26,710 bases of DNA from CAVVVS01 sp963751355 (GCA_963751355.1 CAVVVS010000002.1:1-26710), one strand, 5' to 3'; shown: positions 8,656 to 16,822, counted from the stretch's first letter. The notes: generated by a model not told the origin, from the letters alone. Numbers and translations: made by a program.

Positions 8656-9975
8656 TTATTTTCTTATCCAATTATTATCGACCAATGATTTAATAATTAA
8701 TTTGCCTCTATGCCCGAATACCGGATGATCAATCATAGATAATTCTTCTGCTAAATCCAGTGCAATTTTACCCGGGGTTGAATCATTTTCCGAAGACTTC
8801 TGAATAACATTTAATGCTGTGTTATATATTGAATGCTTCCACTCTTTGTCTAGATGTTGTTCGATATATGGATCATCATTTACATATCCGTATTGTTCGT
8901 TTGCACAATTTACAATTCCCATTCTATTAGTTAAAAAATCAGGTATATAAAGGATCCCATGTTCTTTTAATAACTTATCATCTCTCTCAGCATCCTCCAG
9001 TTGATTATTTGCAGCGCCGCATACTACTTTAGCTTTTATTTGAGGAATGGTATCGGCATTAAGAACGGCTCCGGTTGCGCAGGGTGCAAATACATCACAT
9101 TCAATTTTTAAAATAGAATCGTCAAAAATTTCGACAACTTTTGTTTCGATATTTTTACCTGGCAATTCTTTTTTCAATTTTTCGATATTTTCGTTTGAAA
9201 TATCATGCACTATTGCTTTACTGATATTTTTTTCAAACAAAAATTTTATTAATGGTCGCCCAACATTCCCTGCTCCTTGAACAGTAACTGTTTTTCCGTC
9301 TAAGCCATCATTATTTAAATGATGTAAGGCAGCCTCAATACCAGCAACAACTCCTCTTGCAGTCGGAATGGAAGGATTTCCGCTGCCGCCCAATTTGAAT
9401 GGTATACAAGTAGTAAATCTGGTTTGCGAAAAGACATTTGCCATATCACTTACGTTTGTGCCGACATCTTCCGCGGTAACATAACACCCATTCAATGAAG
9501 ACATAAACCCACCATACATTTTATAAATAGCTTCACGCACTTCTTTATCTTTTTTATCAACAGACGGGCTACTCGTTATTACACCTTTACCACCACCCCA
9601 CCAAAGATTTGCAAGAGCATTTTTGTGCGTCATTCCTTTTGACAATCTCAATCCATCGCGAAAATAATCTTCCATTGTATTGTAATTCCAATAACGAACT
9701 CCGCCTGCAGCTTGACCTCTATTTGTACGATGAATAAAGGCTCCTAACAGTGTATCCGAATTTTCTGCCAATTGAAAAAACAATCCTTCATGAAAATTGA
9801 AATCTCTTTTATCAACTTCAATAAATTTGGCAACAGGTACCAATTGAGGATGTGAAGTGATTAGTTTATTTTGTTTTGAATCATAAACGAAATAAAATCT
9901 TTTTATATCATTTTGTCTAAGAAATTGTATAAAATTTTGTGGAGATAATTCAATTAAACTTTCATTTAAATCCAT
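8656..9975 (-). CDS. Glu/Leu/Phe/Val-type amino-acid dehydrogenase
   Basis: A 439-residue cytoplasmic oxidoreductase of the Glu/Leu/Phe/Val dehydrogenase superfamily, which interconverts an L-amino acid and a 2-oxo acid plus ammonia using NAD(P). GMTHKNA (114-120) carries the substrate-binding Lys118; WWGGGKGVI (125-133) carries the catalytic Lys130; TAEDVGT (167-173) carries the conserved Asp170. The Rossmann motif GAGNVG is at 234-239, and the second strand ends in HD (IVHD), which favours NAD. NRMGIVNCANEQYG follows. The fused-loop pattern resembles leucine/phenylalanine dehydrogenases more than glutamate dehydrogenases, but the length exceeds the usual ~360 residues because of an N-terminal extension of about 50 residues. 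The ATG has GGAG seven bases upstream. It is probably monocistronic, with a 22-bp palindrome 50 bp upstream. Confidence 0.88.
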   Translation of the reverse strand: MDLNESLIELSPQNFIQFLRQNDIKRFYFVYDSKQNKLITSHPQLVPVAKFIEVDKRDFNFHEGLFFQLAENSDTLLGAFIHRTNRGQAAGGVRYWNYNTMEDYFRDGLRLSKGMTHKNALANLWWGGGKGVITSSPSVDKKDKEVREAIYKMYGGFMSSLNGCYVTAEDVGTNVSDMANVFSQTRFTTCIPFKLGGSGNPSIPTARGVVAGIEAALHHLNNDGLDGKTVTVQGAGNVGRPLIKFLFEKNISKAIVHDISNENIEKLKKELPGKNIETKVVEIFDDSILKIECDVFAPCATGAVLNADTIPQIKAKVVCGAANNQLEDAERDDKLLKEHGILYIPDFLTNRMGIVNCANEQYGYVNDDPYIEQHLDKEWKHSIYNTALNVIQKSSENDSTPGKIALDLAEELSMIDHPVFGHRGKLIIKSLVDNNWIRK

Positions 9976-10024
9976 TTTAAACTCCGGAATTTTTTAATAT
10001 GTACTTGTAAATTTATAATTATTA

Positions 10025-10046
10025 TTTATTAAAAGCTTTTAATAAA
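10025..10046. promoter_or_regulatory. Perfect 22-bp palindrome upstream of the dehydrogenase
   Basis: TTTATTAAAAG is followed directly by its reverse complement CTTTTAATAAA, with no mismatch and no loop. It sits 50 bp upstream of the ATG of the amino-acid dehydrogenase on the minus strand, a place where an operator would be expected. Loop-free symmetry favours a dimeric regulator site over an RNA hairpin. The regulator is unknown. Confidence 0.45.
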
Positions 10047-10067
10047 AACAATTACAAACAACAATAA

Positions 10068-10114
10068 TTAGATTATCTGCAAAATAGTTTATTTGTCATT
10101 TCGAAGGAATCATC
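10068..10114. repeat. 47-bp dispersed repeat, copy 2
   Basis: Second copy of the repeat at 6387-6433 (46 of 47 identical, same orientation). Its right end is exactly where similarity of the neighbouring response-regulator remnant to its intact paralogue stops, so the repeat marks the truncation junction. Confidence 0.65.
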
Positions 10115-10400
10115 TTCATAGACCTTAAGAATTAGAATGATTAGATTTGGATACATTTCCTTTAATATTCTCATCCCATCCATCTTCGTCATTCCGCCAT
10201 TTAAGATTATATCCATTAAAATTATATCAGGAAGACTATCGTCTACAAACTACAGAGCTTCTTCACAGTTTGAAAACAAATGTTCACAAATAAATTCCTC
10301 CTATGAAACTATCAAATTAGTGATAGCCTTTCTCGTATTGTCATCGTCTTCTGTTACGATGATGTTTATTTCCTCTTCAGCTTTCGAATTAATAAGACAT
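10111..10400 (-). pseudogene. Truncated NarL-type response-regulator pseudogene
   Basis: The minus strand encodes a receiver domain closely related to the intact regulator at 11390-12049. It reads SKAEEEINIIVTEDDDNTRK, AITNLIVS, stop, EEFICEHLFSNCEEAL, stop, FVDDSLPDIILMDIILNGG, MTKMDGMRILKEMYPNLIIL and KVYEDD. Two in-frame stops (TAG) are visible, and the ATG (10398-10400) is out of frame with the remainder. Similarity ends at VYEDD, at the edge of the 47-bp repeat; the rest of the receiver and the whole DNA-binding domain are absent. The phosphoacceptor motif (LMDI) survives in the remnant. Its upstream region also keeps the 19-bp motif at nearly the same distance as in the intact gene, so gene and promoter were duplicated together. 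Confidence 0.85.
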
Positions 10401-10449
10401 CTTTTTTGATTTGTTTGACCTTTAGTTATGGATAATTAATTTATTACAA

Positions 10450-10468
10450 ATCGAATATTTCTGCTATA
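10450..10468. promoter_or_regulatory. Candidate regulator site, copy 2
   Basis: The + strand reads ATCGAATATTTCTGCTATA, consensus ATCGnATATTTnTGCTATA. It is 49 bp upstream of the pseudogene's former ATG, compared with 51 bp for the copy before the intact regulator. Confidence 0.4.
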
Positions 10469-10495
10469 CGGTTAAATTTTTTATAATTTAAGTTT

Positions 10496-10630
10496 ATGGG
10501 GAGCTATTTAATTGACTCTGCGGGTAATTGGGAAATTATATCCATGTTTATATACTTGATTGCCTTATCGTCATTTTGCTCAATGATAATTTATGAGATG
10601 AAGAGGCAGAAAGGGAATAAAGGTAAGTAA
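10496..10630 (+). CDS. Possible 44-residue single-pass membrane protein
   Basis: ATG at 10496 opens a 44-codon frame ending in TAA at 10630. The product has a polar start (MGSYLIDSAGNWE), one hydrophobic segment (about 14-35, ISMFIYLIALSSFCSMIIYE) and a basic tail (MKRQKGNKGK), a positive-inside pattern fitting a small membrane protein with a cytoplasmic C-terminus. TATAAT lies close upstream, but no ribosome binding site is seen. The last third lies in one arm of an imperfect inverted repeat (10601-10633), so the frame may be fortuitous. No family recognised. Confidence 0.3.
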   Translation: MGSYLIDSAGNWEIISMFIYLIALSSFCSMIIYEMKRQKGNKGK

Positions 10631-10717
10631 GAACAAATGAAATGATAATAGAGTACATTTGAATTCCGGTAATCTTCTTACTCCCTATTCCCTTATATCT
10701 TTATATCTGTACCTCTT
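10601..10717. repeat. Imperfect inverted repeat after the lipoprotein gene
   Basis: The left arm (10601-10633, AAGAGGCAGA, AAGGGAATAA, AGGTAAGTAAG) matches the reverse complement of the right arm (10674-10717, AAGAGGTACAGA, then AAGGGAATAGGGAGTAAGAAG). The right arm carries about 10 extra bases (TATAAAGATAT-like). A ~40-base spacer separates the arms. The right arm begins four bases past the stop of the lipoprotein gene, so the structure could end that transcript or be a decayed repeat element. Confidence 0.45.
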
Positions 10718-10720
10718 TAA

Positions 10721-11296
10721 TTATTTTTTCCCTTGAATCGTACTTTGATCTTTTCCCCTTATCATTGAAAATTGCCCATTTGATATTTGTATCGTATCAA
10801 TAGTGCTTCCCGAAACTCCGAAAACATTACCGGAAAAAGTTCCCTTTATTGCAGAGCCGACATCTCCGTATTGGGTTACTGTAGTTTTACCCTGTCCGGG
10901 AATACCGGAATAGGTTACACCTCCGAAGGTGAAGCCAAAACCAATGCTGCTAGAAGTAGTGTCCCAGGCAAATGTTCCTGTACTTTTACCCGAAAAAGCA
11001 ATAATTACAGAAACATTTTTATTATTGCTTATACCATTAATGGTACCCAGCGTAAAATTTTTATCCGTAACATAAATCGCCCCTGAACTTCCACTGTTGT
11101 TTATATTGATATCCTGATTATTATATCCCCCTCCGTTTACCGTAAAACTAACTTGAGAAGTACTGTTATTATTACTGCTGACCGGATTATTATTCTTTTT
11201 TTTGCATCCGCCTGTGAAGAACAGCAATAAAGATAGGGTGAAAAAAACTCCAGCTTTGCAGATTTTTCCGACTGTTGCGATTTTTAAGTTTATCAT
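10721..11296 (-). CDS. Putative lipoprotein with beta-rich domain
   Basis: A 191-residue protein with a signal segment and lipobox FTGGC (acylated Cys31), then a short Asn/Ser-rich linker (KKKNNNPVSSNNNSTSQ) and a beta-rich domain of about 140 residues. The end, IKGTFSGNVFG...IDTIQISNGQFSMIRG, resembles small lipoproteins of Bacteroidota in which a GTFSG strand and a final I.NG.FS.I strand are conserved; the function of that type is unknown. The ATG is preceded by a strong AAAGGAG ribosome binding site. It lies 93 bp after the response regulator on the same strand and could share its transcript. The large share of Gly, Ser and Thr fits an exposed beta-sandwich protein. Confidence 0.75.
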   Translation of the reverse strand: MINLKIATVGKICKAGVFFTLSLLLFFTGGCKKKNNNPVSSNNNSTSQVSFTVNGGGYNNQDININNSGSSGAIYVTDKNFTLGTINGISNNKNVSVIIAFSGKSTGTFAWDTTSSSIGFGFTFGGVTYSGIPGQGKTTVTQYGDVGSAIKGTFSGNVFGVSGSTIDTIQISNGQFSMIRGKDQSTIQGKK

Positions 11297-11389
11297 ATTA
11301 CATCTCCTTTCTTTTTTGTTTTTAATTTTTTTATTCTCTTAAAATAAGAGGAGTTCCCTACGGAATATGAACTTTTAATTTTCTCGTAC

Positions 11390-12049
11390 TTAGATTAGCT
11401 TATGTTTTATAGCTTTTACTACCGCTTCCGTTTTTGAGTGAACGTATAATTTCGAATATATATTACGGATATGACTTCTTACAGTATGCACACTTTTATT
11501 TAGATTCTCTGCAATAGTAATGTAACTTGAGCCTTCGACTAGATGCTTCAAAATTTTTGTTTCCGACGGAGTAAGATTAAACTTATTCGATTTCCCTGAA
11601 TTTTCCGAAAAAACCTGCAATATTTTTTTTGCAATGCTCGGAGTAATGGGAGACCCGCCGTTGTATGCGTCTCTTATTGCCTCCAAAATTTTTTGTGGTG
11701 ATATTTTTTTTAAAATATACCCGTTGGCGCCTGATTTAATAGATTCAAATATTTTCTCGTCATCCTCATAAACCGTTAACATTAAAATGATCAGATTCGG
11801 ATAAAGTTCTTTAAATTTTTTCATGCCCTCTATACCGGACATCCCTCCATCGAGGACAATATCCATCAATATTACATCGGGAAGATTGTCGTCCACATAT
11901 CCAAAAGCGTCTTCACAATTCGAAAATGAATTTACACAAATGAACTCTTTTGATAATTCTATTAATGTTGTAATAGCTTCTCTTGTACCGTCATCATCCT
12001 CAATGACTATAACATTTATTTTTTCTTCTGATTTTAAAAATTCGGTCAT
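11390..12049 (-). CDS. NarL/LuxR-type response regulator
   Basis: A 219-residue DNA-binding response regulator. The receiver domain (about 11-130) has the acidic cluster EDDD (17-20), phosphoacceptor Asp63 (LMDIVLDGG), switch Thr92 (MLTVYEDD) and Lys114 (ILKK). The LuxR-type helix-turn-helix (about 155-219) reads LTPSETKILKHLVEG...SYITIAENLNKSVHTVRSHI. Phosphorylation normally allows dimer binding at promoters. The partner is almost certainly the HisKA_3-type kinase encoded just upstream (stop 12235), since that class pairs with NarL/LuxR regulators. A gap of 185 bp separates them, and the 19-bp motif at 12101-12119 lies in it, suggesting that the regulator gene also has its own control point. 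A decayed paralogue lies at 10111-10400. Confidence 0.93.
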   Translation of the reverse strand: MTEFLKSEEKINVIVIEDDDGTREAITTLIELSKEFICVNSFSNCEDAFGYVDDNLPDVILMDIVLDGGMSGIEGMKKFKELYPNLIILMLTVYEDDEKIFESIKSGANGYILKKISPQKILEAIRDAYNGGSPITPSIAKKILQVFSENSGKSNKFNLTPSETKILKHLVEGSSYITIAENLNKSVHTVRSHIRNIYSKLYVHSKTEAVVKAIKHKLI

Positions 12050-12100
12050 ACTATCCGGTTATTATTCACGGTAAACATAAAATAATATTTATTATTCCGA

Positions 12101-12119
12101 ATCGCATATTTGTGCTATA
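12101..12119. promoter_or_regulatory. Candidate regulator site, copy 3
   Basis: The + strand reads ATCGCATATTTGTGCTATA, matching the copies at 5456-5474 and 10450-10468 at 17 of 19 fixed positions. It is 51 bp upstream of the ATG of the intact response regulator, inside the 185-bp gap after its kinase gene. Autoregulation by the response regulator is one explanation; a site for another regulator is equally possible. Confidence 0.45.
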
Positions 12120-12234
12120 TTGTTCCTAAAAAAATATTTTTAATTATTTTTACCTTTTTTACTATCAATTTTTATTTTAATTATAAACAACTAATCAACC
12201 GCTAAAAAAATTTGTGAAGTTTTGAGTTGTATAT

Positions 12235-15147
12235 CTATAATTCGATTGGTACCATAAATTCCCACGAGGTTCCATTACCGTTTTTCGTGAACAAGGAAAC
12301 TTCGGCATTTATTTCTTTCGCTCTTTTATTAATATTTTTCAAACCGTTTCCTTTTGGATGATTATTTTGATCAAAACCGCATCCGTTATCAATTATGCTC
12401 AACTTTAAGAAATTTCTTTTCGCCTTTTGTTTTTGTGCAATTATATTAATTGTTACCTTAACCATCTTTGCTTCGGAATACTTTGCGGCATTATTAATAC
12501 ACTCTTTAAATATTAATAATAAATTTCTCCTCTCTTCCATTGAAAACTTAACTTCCGGTAATTCTTTATCGAGTGTGAAATAAATATTTATTCCCTTTGC
12601 TTGTAAAATTTCAAAGGCGAAATTTTTCATCTTCAAAATCATTTCCGACAGTGAGTCTGTTTCGGGATTTATAGCCCATACTATATCACTCATCGAATCT
12701 ACAAGTTCCCTAGCCATATTGCCTATTCTATATATTAACTGCGAGGCTTTATCCGGTGCATCATTTATTTTTTGGTTTGCAAGTTCAGCGAATATTGAAA
12801 TTGTCGATAAATTTGCCCCGATGTCGTCGTGAAGATCAGTAGCTATTTTTGTCCTTATCCGTTCGAGTTTTAATAATTGACTAACCCGGTAACGGTAAAT
12901 CAAAATAGTGATTAAAGAAACTATGACAACAGCAAATACGGCAGAAAACAATTCAAACCACCATCTCTGCCATATAGGAGGAACAATAGTAAATGCAATA
13001 TTAGAATTAACTTTGCTCCAAAATCCGCCGTCATATTTTGCTCTAATAAAAAATCTATAATTTCCGGCGGGCAAATGATTGAATAACACATAATTTCTTT
13101 TGGTTAATGGATTCCAATTATCATCTAAGCCATCTAATTTATATTGGTAATAAATGGTTTTGCCGCTATTATAGTTAACATCACTATAATCAATTTCAAC
13201 AGCGTTATTGTAATAATTAAAATTTAAAGCGTGGTTTTTAGGGATTTCCTTTGGTTGTTTATTGTTTAGTATAAATTTTTTAAAATAAACCAATGGACAA
13301 TTCTCCCGGCGTTCTTTTGTCGGTTTATAAACAAAAATATAATTAGCGTTTCCAAACCACAGCTTACCTTGTTTATCCATTGCAGAGGCCCACATTTCAC
13401 CGCTCATTAAATTTCCACCGTCATTGAACCTGTGAAATTTTTTCCCGTCAAAACTACAAACTCCTTTTGCCGTATTAAACCAGATATTACCGGATTTATC
13501 CTGTATTGCTGTCATTACCCAATTACTCGTTAAACCATCTTTTTCATCGAAGTGTTTAAATCTTCCGTCCTTATAAATATATACTCCGGTATATCGTGTC
13601 ATTACCCAAATATTACCTCCCCGGTCCTGAAAAATATCTCTTATGTTTTTATCATAAAGACCTTCTTGAGATGTAAATGTTTTTAATTTATTTCCGGTTA
13701 GCTCGTAAAGTCCCTTTCGGTAGAAACCGATCCATAGATTATGACTTTTATCCAGGCAAAGAGATGTGACCGGATCGGGAGATAATTTTTTCAATACATT
13801 GGGCTGAATAACCTTACCGCTCTTAATCAAAAACACCCTGCCTAAATGAGGTTTCCAATACCCTTTGGTACCGACCCATATTGAATCTTTTCCTCCTTTA
13901 ATCATAGATAAGATATAATTACTGTCGAACCCATTTTTTTTAGTAAATGATGTTATCTTTCCGTCTTTAATTCTAAACAATCCTATGTTAGTACTGAACC
14001 ACCTTGTTCCGTCTTTTTCAAATATTGCGTTGGTAACTGATTTGGTAGGAAGGATTTTACTTACGGATGCTAAAACAAGTTTATTTTTTTTAATCCGGTA
14101 AAAACCGTCTTTTGTGGCGGCATATACTTTTCCATTGCCCAGCGGAATGATTTTCCAAAGATAACTGTATTTAAATTTTGCATCATAGTAATAAAAATTC
14201 CTATTTAAAAGCTGATATAATCCGTCTACGGTACCTATCCAGGTATCGCCCTCCTTGTCTTCAAGAAATGAAAGGATAAATTTATTTTGAGCACCATTTG
14301 AGAGACTGAAATTTTTCAATTTTTTACCATCATATAAAAATAAACCGTTATCGGTTGCAATCCAGATATTTGAGTATTTGTCTCTGCTTATATAATTTAC
14401 TTCGGTTGAAGCAAGATGAGGATTTTTAAATGGCTTGATAAATTTGCCTTCTGAATAAATTAAAATTCCCCTGTTTGTTCCTAACCACAAACTATCTTTT
14501 GAAAATGATTTTATTTCCCAAATATCTTTTGAATATCCTTTTATAAAATTAAATCTTCTATGCTTATATTTTATTAAACCATGATCTGATCCGAACCAAA
14601 TGTTTCCTTTATTATCCTCGCTGACCGTGTTTATAAAAATATGCCCTGGCTCACTTTTTTTATCAAAATTAGTAACTGTACAACTATCAATGTTAGAATT
14701 AGACCAGCGGGTAATTCCGCCGTTTGTGCAAAACCAAATTCTCCCTTTGGAATCCTTATATATTTTGTTTACTGAGTTATTTATTAAATATTTTTTACCT
14801 TTTAATACTTTGATGACGGTATCGGATTGTAATTTAGGTTTTCTCAAGACGGAGATTCCTCCGCCTTCTGTCCCAACCCATATTGTTGTTGAATTAATCT
14901 GGAAAAAACATTCGATAACATTGCCGCCCAGGCCTTCTTTTTTTGAATAATTACTGAACTCATTTCCGTCATATATACTCACACCCTCTGCTGTTCCTAT
15001 CCAAATCCTTCCAATATCGTCCTGATGAAGCGTTCTAATGGTATTCTGAACCAAGCCGTCCCATGAAGTATATCTTTTAAAATAATACTGCTGAGAAAAA
15101 ATCCTTACAGGTAAAAACATTATTACAAAAAGAATATGATATTTCAT
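12235..15147 (-). CDS. Two-propeller (Reg_prop/Y_Y_Y) sensor histidine kinase
   Basis: A 970-residue membrane sensor. The signal peptide (about 1-19, MKYHILFVIMFLPVRIFSQ) precedes about 14 repeats of the type IWIGT..G(L/V).(I/L)(Y/F).G, for example IWIGTAEGVSIYDG, IWFGSDHGLIKY and TWIGTVDGLYQL. This fits two seven-bladed propellers. A Y_Y_Y domain follows (about 622-724, IYYQYKLDGLDDNW), then one membrane helix (about 731-757) and a HisKA_3 dimerisation domain with phospho-acceptor His773 (TDLHDDIGANLS). The ATPase domain shows CINNAAKYSEA (N box), IIDNGCGFD (G1) and GNGLKNINKRA (G2). No receiver or DNA-binding domain is fused, unlike the hybrid sensors of gut Bacteroides, where such propellers sense polysaccharide fragments. 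The ligand here is unknown. It is followed by its likely partner at 11390-12049 and is divergent from prfA. Confidence 0.93.
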   Translation of the reverse strand: MKYHILFVIMFLPVRIFSQQYYFKRYTSWDGLVQNTIRTLHQDDIGRIWIGTAEGVSIYDGNEFSNYSKKEGLGGNVIECFFQINSTTIWVGTEGGGISVLRKPKLQSDTVIKVLKGKKYLINNSVNKIYKDSKGRIWFCTNGGITRWSNSNIDSCTVTNFDKKSEPGHIFINTVSEDNKGNIWFGSDHGLIKYKHRRFNFIKGYSKDIWEIKSFSKDSLWLGTNRGILIYSEGKFIKPFKNPHLASTEVNYISRDKYSNIWIATDNGLFLYDGKKLKNFSLSNGAQNKFILSFLEDKEGDTWIGTVDGLYQLLNRNFYYYDAKFKYSYLWKIIPLGNGKVYAATKDGFYRIKKNKLVLASVSKILPTKSVTNAIFEKDGTRWFSTNIGLFRIKDGKITSFTKKNGFDSNYILSMIKGGKDSIWVGTKGYWKPHLGRVFLIKSGKVIQPNVLKKLSPDPVTSLCLDKSHNLWIGFYRKGLYELTGNKLKTFTSQEGLYDKNIRDIFQDRGGNIWVMTRYTGVYIYKDGRFKHFDEKDGLTSNWVMTAIQDKSGNIWFNTAKGVCSFDGKKFHRFNDGGNLMSGEMWASAMDKQGKLWFGNANYIFVYKPTKERRENCPLVYFKKFILNNKQPKEIPKNHALNFNYYNNAVEIDYSDVNYNSGKTIYYQYKLDGLDDNWNPLTKRNYVLFNHLPAGNYRFFIRAKYDGGFWSKVNSNIAFTIVPPIWQRWWFELFSAVFAVVIVSLITILIYRYRVSQLLKLERIRTKIATDLHDDIGANLSTISIFAELANQKINDAPDKASQLIYRIGNMARELVDSMSDIVWAINPETDSLSEMILKMKNFAFEILQAKGINIYFTLDKELPEVKFSMEERRNLLLIFKECINNAAKYSEAKMVKVTINIIAQKQKAKRNFLKLSIIDNGCGFDQNNHPKGNGLKNINKRAKEINAEVSLFTKNGNGTSWEFMVPIEL

Positions 15148-15267
15148 ACGATACTGAGAATAAAATCAGTAAAAAATATTTATATACTTAAAAATTAAAC
15201 TTTTATAGAATGGTAGTGACAATTAATGACACTTCAAAACTTCTTAGAATTTCAAACATAACTTTGT

Positions 15268-15275
15268 TATATTTG
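15268..15275 (+). promoter_or_regulatory. TAnnTTTG-type -7 element before prfA
   Basis: TATATTTG matches the TAnnTTTG -7 consensus of the Bacteroidota primary sigma factor and sits 24 bp before the ATG at 15300. No convincing -33 TTTG was found at the right spacing. Its position inside the longer possible open frame argues against a start further upstream. Confidence 0.4.
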
Positions 15276-15299
15276 ATATTTATAAATAAAGAAAACGAC

Positions 15300-16379
15300 A
15301 TGGAATTATTAAAGAAACTTAATAAGATTAAAGAAAGATTCGAGCATATTAATCAACAGCTTTCTGATCCAACTTACATGAATGACAGAGAAAAAATTGT
15401 GAGTTTAAGCAAAGAAAGGAGTGAATTAACAGGGATTATTTCTGCTTATGATGAATACAACGAGGTATTAAAAAATATCGAGGGTAACAAAGAAATAATA
15501 GCAGGGGGTGGAGATAAAGAATTGGCTGAACTTGCAGAAACAGAACTCGAAGAATTGGAAGAACAAAAATCAACACTGGAAGAAGAAATTAAAATTTTAC
15601 TTTTACCGAGAGATCCCAACGATAATAGAGATATTATTATGGAGATACGTGCCGGAACCGGAGGTGAAGAAGCCGCGTTATTTGCAGGTGATCTCTTTAG
15701 AATGTACAACCGTTATGCTGAAAACAAAGCCTGGAAAATTGATTTAATTGAAATGAATGACACAGGTCTGGGAGGTATAAAAGAGGTAACGTTTTCTGTT
15801 CACGGTGAAAATATTTACGGAGAACTAAAATTCGAAAGCGGAGTTCACCGAGTTCAGCGGGTTCCAGCAACTGAAGCTAGCGGCAGGGTACATACATCAG
15901 CAGCATCCGTAGCTGTGCTGCCCGAAGTTGAAGATGTTCAGATTGATATTAATCCGAATGATTTGAGAATTGATATATTCCGCTCAGGAGGCGCAGGCGG
16001 ACAAAATGTAAATAAGGTTGAAACTGCCGTGCGTATAATTCATATTCCTACCGGTATTGTCGTACAATGTCAGGATGAGCGCTCACAGCTTAAAAACCGG
16101 CAAAAAGCTATGAAAGTATTACGAGCCAGGTTATACGACTTAAAACAAAAGGAACAATCGGATGAAATATCCGCTCAACGAAAATCTATGGTGGGCAGCG
16201 GGGATAGAAGCGACAAAATACGAACTTATAACTTTCCTCAAAACCGGGTAACCGATCATAGAATCGGACTGACGTTATACAATCTTTCTAATATTATGGA
16301 GGGTGATATTTCCGAACTTATCGAACAATTGAAAATTGCCGATAGAGCCGAAAAGCTGCAAGCAGTTGATGAAAATTGA
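15300..16379 (+). CDS. prfA: Peptide chain release factor 1
   Basis: A 359-residue class I release factor that recognises UAA and UAG in the ribosomal A site and triggers peptide release. The stop-codon-reading tripeptide is PAT (189-191, in RVQRVPATEASG), which marks RF1 rather than RF2 (SPF). The catalytic GGQ is at 233-235 (FRSGGAGGQNVNKVET); the Gln is the usual PrmC methylation site. The coiled N-terminal domain (1-100) and the GTGGEEAALFAGDLFRMY segment (119-138) are standard. The frame stays open upstream to 15210, but the ATG at 15300 gives the normal RF1 length and start (MELLKKLNKIKERF), and a promoter element lies inside the extra part. No prmC gene follows directly; a 443-bp gap comes next. 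Confidence 0.97.
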   Translation: MELLKKLNKIKERFEHINQQLSDPTYMNDREKIVSLSKERSELTGIISAYDEYNEVLKNIEGNKEIIAGGGDKELAELAETELEELEEQKSTLEEEIKILLLPRDPNDNRDIIMEIRAGTGGEEAALFAGDLFRMYNRYAENKAWKIDLIEMNDTGLGGIKEVTFSVHGENIYGELKFESGVHRVQRVPATEASGRVHTSAASVAVLPEVEDVQIDINPNDLRIDIFRSGGAGGQNVNKVETAVRIIHIPTGIVVQCQDERSQLKNRQKAMKVLRARLYDLKQKEQSDEISAQRKSMVGSGDRSDKIRTYNFPQNRVTDHRIGLTLYNLSNIMEGDISELIEQLKIADRAEKLQAVDEN

Positions 16380-16822
16380 TTGTCTTTTTAAATTTTAATT
16401 TATCATCAATAATTCATATACAGTTTCAACAATATTAGCCTTAACTTATTATTAAAAATCTGCCAGGTTAATGTCGTAATTTTTTAAAATTACCAGCCTA
16501 CTAATACCGACAGCATTAACTGCTATAAAAATTAAATACTTATAATTTCAATCATAAAGTAACGACTTTCAGGTCTAATACCTCTAAAACAAGCTCAAAT
16601 ATATTTCTGCATTACCTTTTTTTAATAAGTCAAATAATTTTGACTGTTTCTCTATTTAAATAATCGGGATCAACCATCTTCTTTGAAATTTTCTAAAAAT
16701 TTTATCAATAAGACTAATAAAAATTTGGGAGGGCGATTATACCGAAACGTTCATAATTAATCTATCCAACATATTTATGTGTTTTCGGAGTGATATAAAC
16801 GACTGCAAAATGAATTTAATAA
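16380..16822. other. Intergenic gap between convergent genes
   Basis: This AT-rich stretch of 443 bases lies between the ends of prfA and the double-receiver phosphatase gene. No gene or RNA was recognised. It contains one perfect hairpin (16476-16493). Confidence 0.5.
16476..16493. repeat. Perfect 8-bp-arm hairpin downstream of prfA
   Basis: GTAATTTT, a TT loop, then AAAATTAC. The T-rich half could act as a weak transcription end for prfA, about 100 bp after its stop, but no T tract follows the stem. It may also be an ordinary AT palindrome. Confidence 0.3.

Noticed and set aside
10137..10409. Plus-strand 90-residue frame
   Set aside because: It is the opposite-strand reading of the response-regulator pseudogene; the same kind of antisense frame (11823-12074) occurs over the intact paralogue.
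15210..15299. 30-residue N-terminal extension of release factor 1
   Set aside because: RF1 proteins normally begin as at 15300 and are about 360 residues long; a promoter-like TATATTTG lies within the extension.
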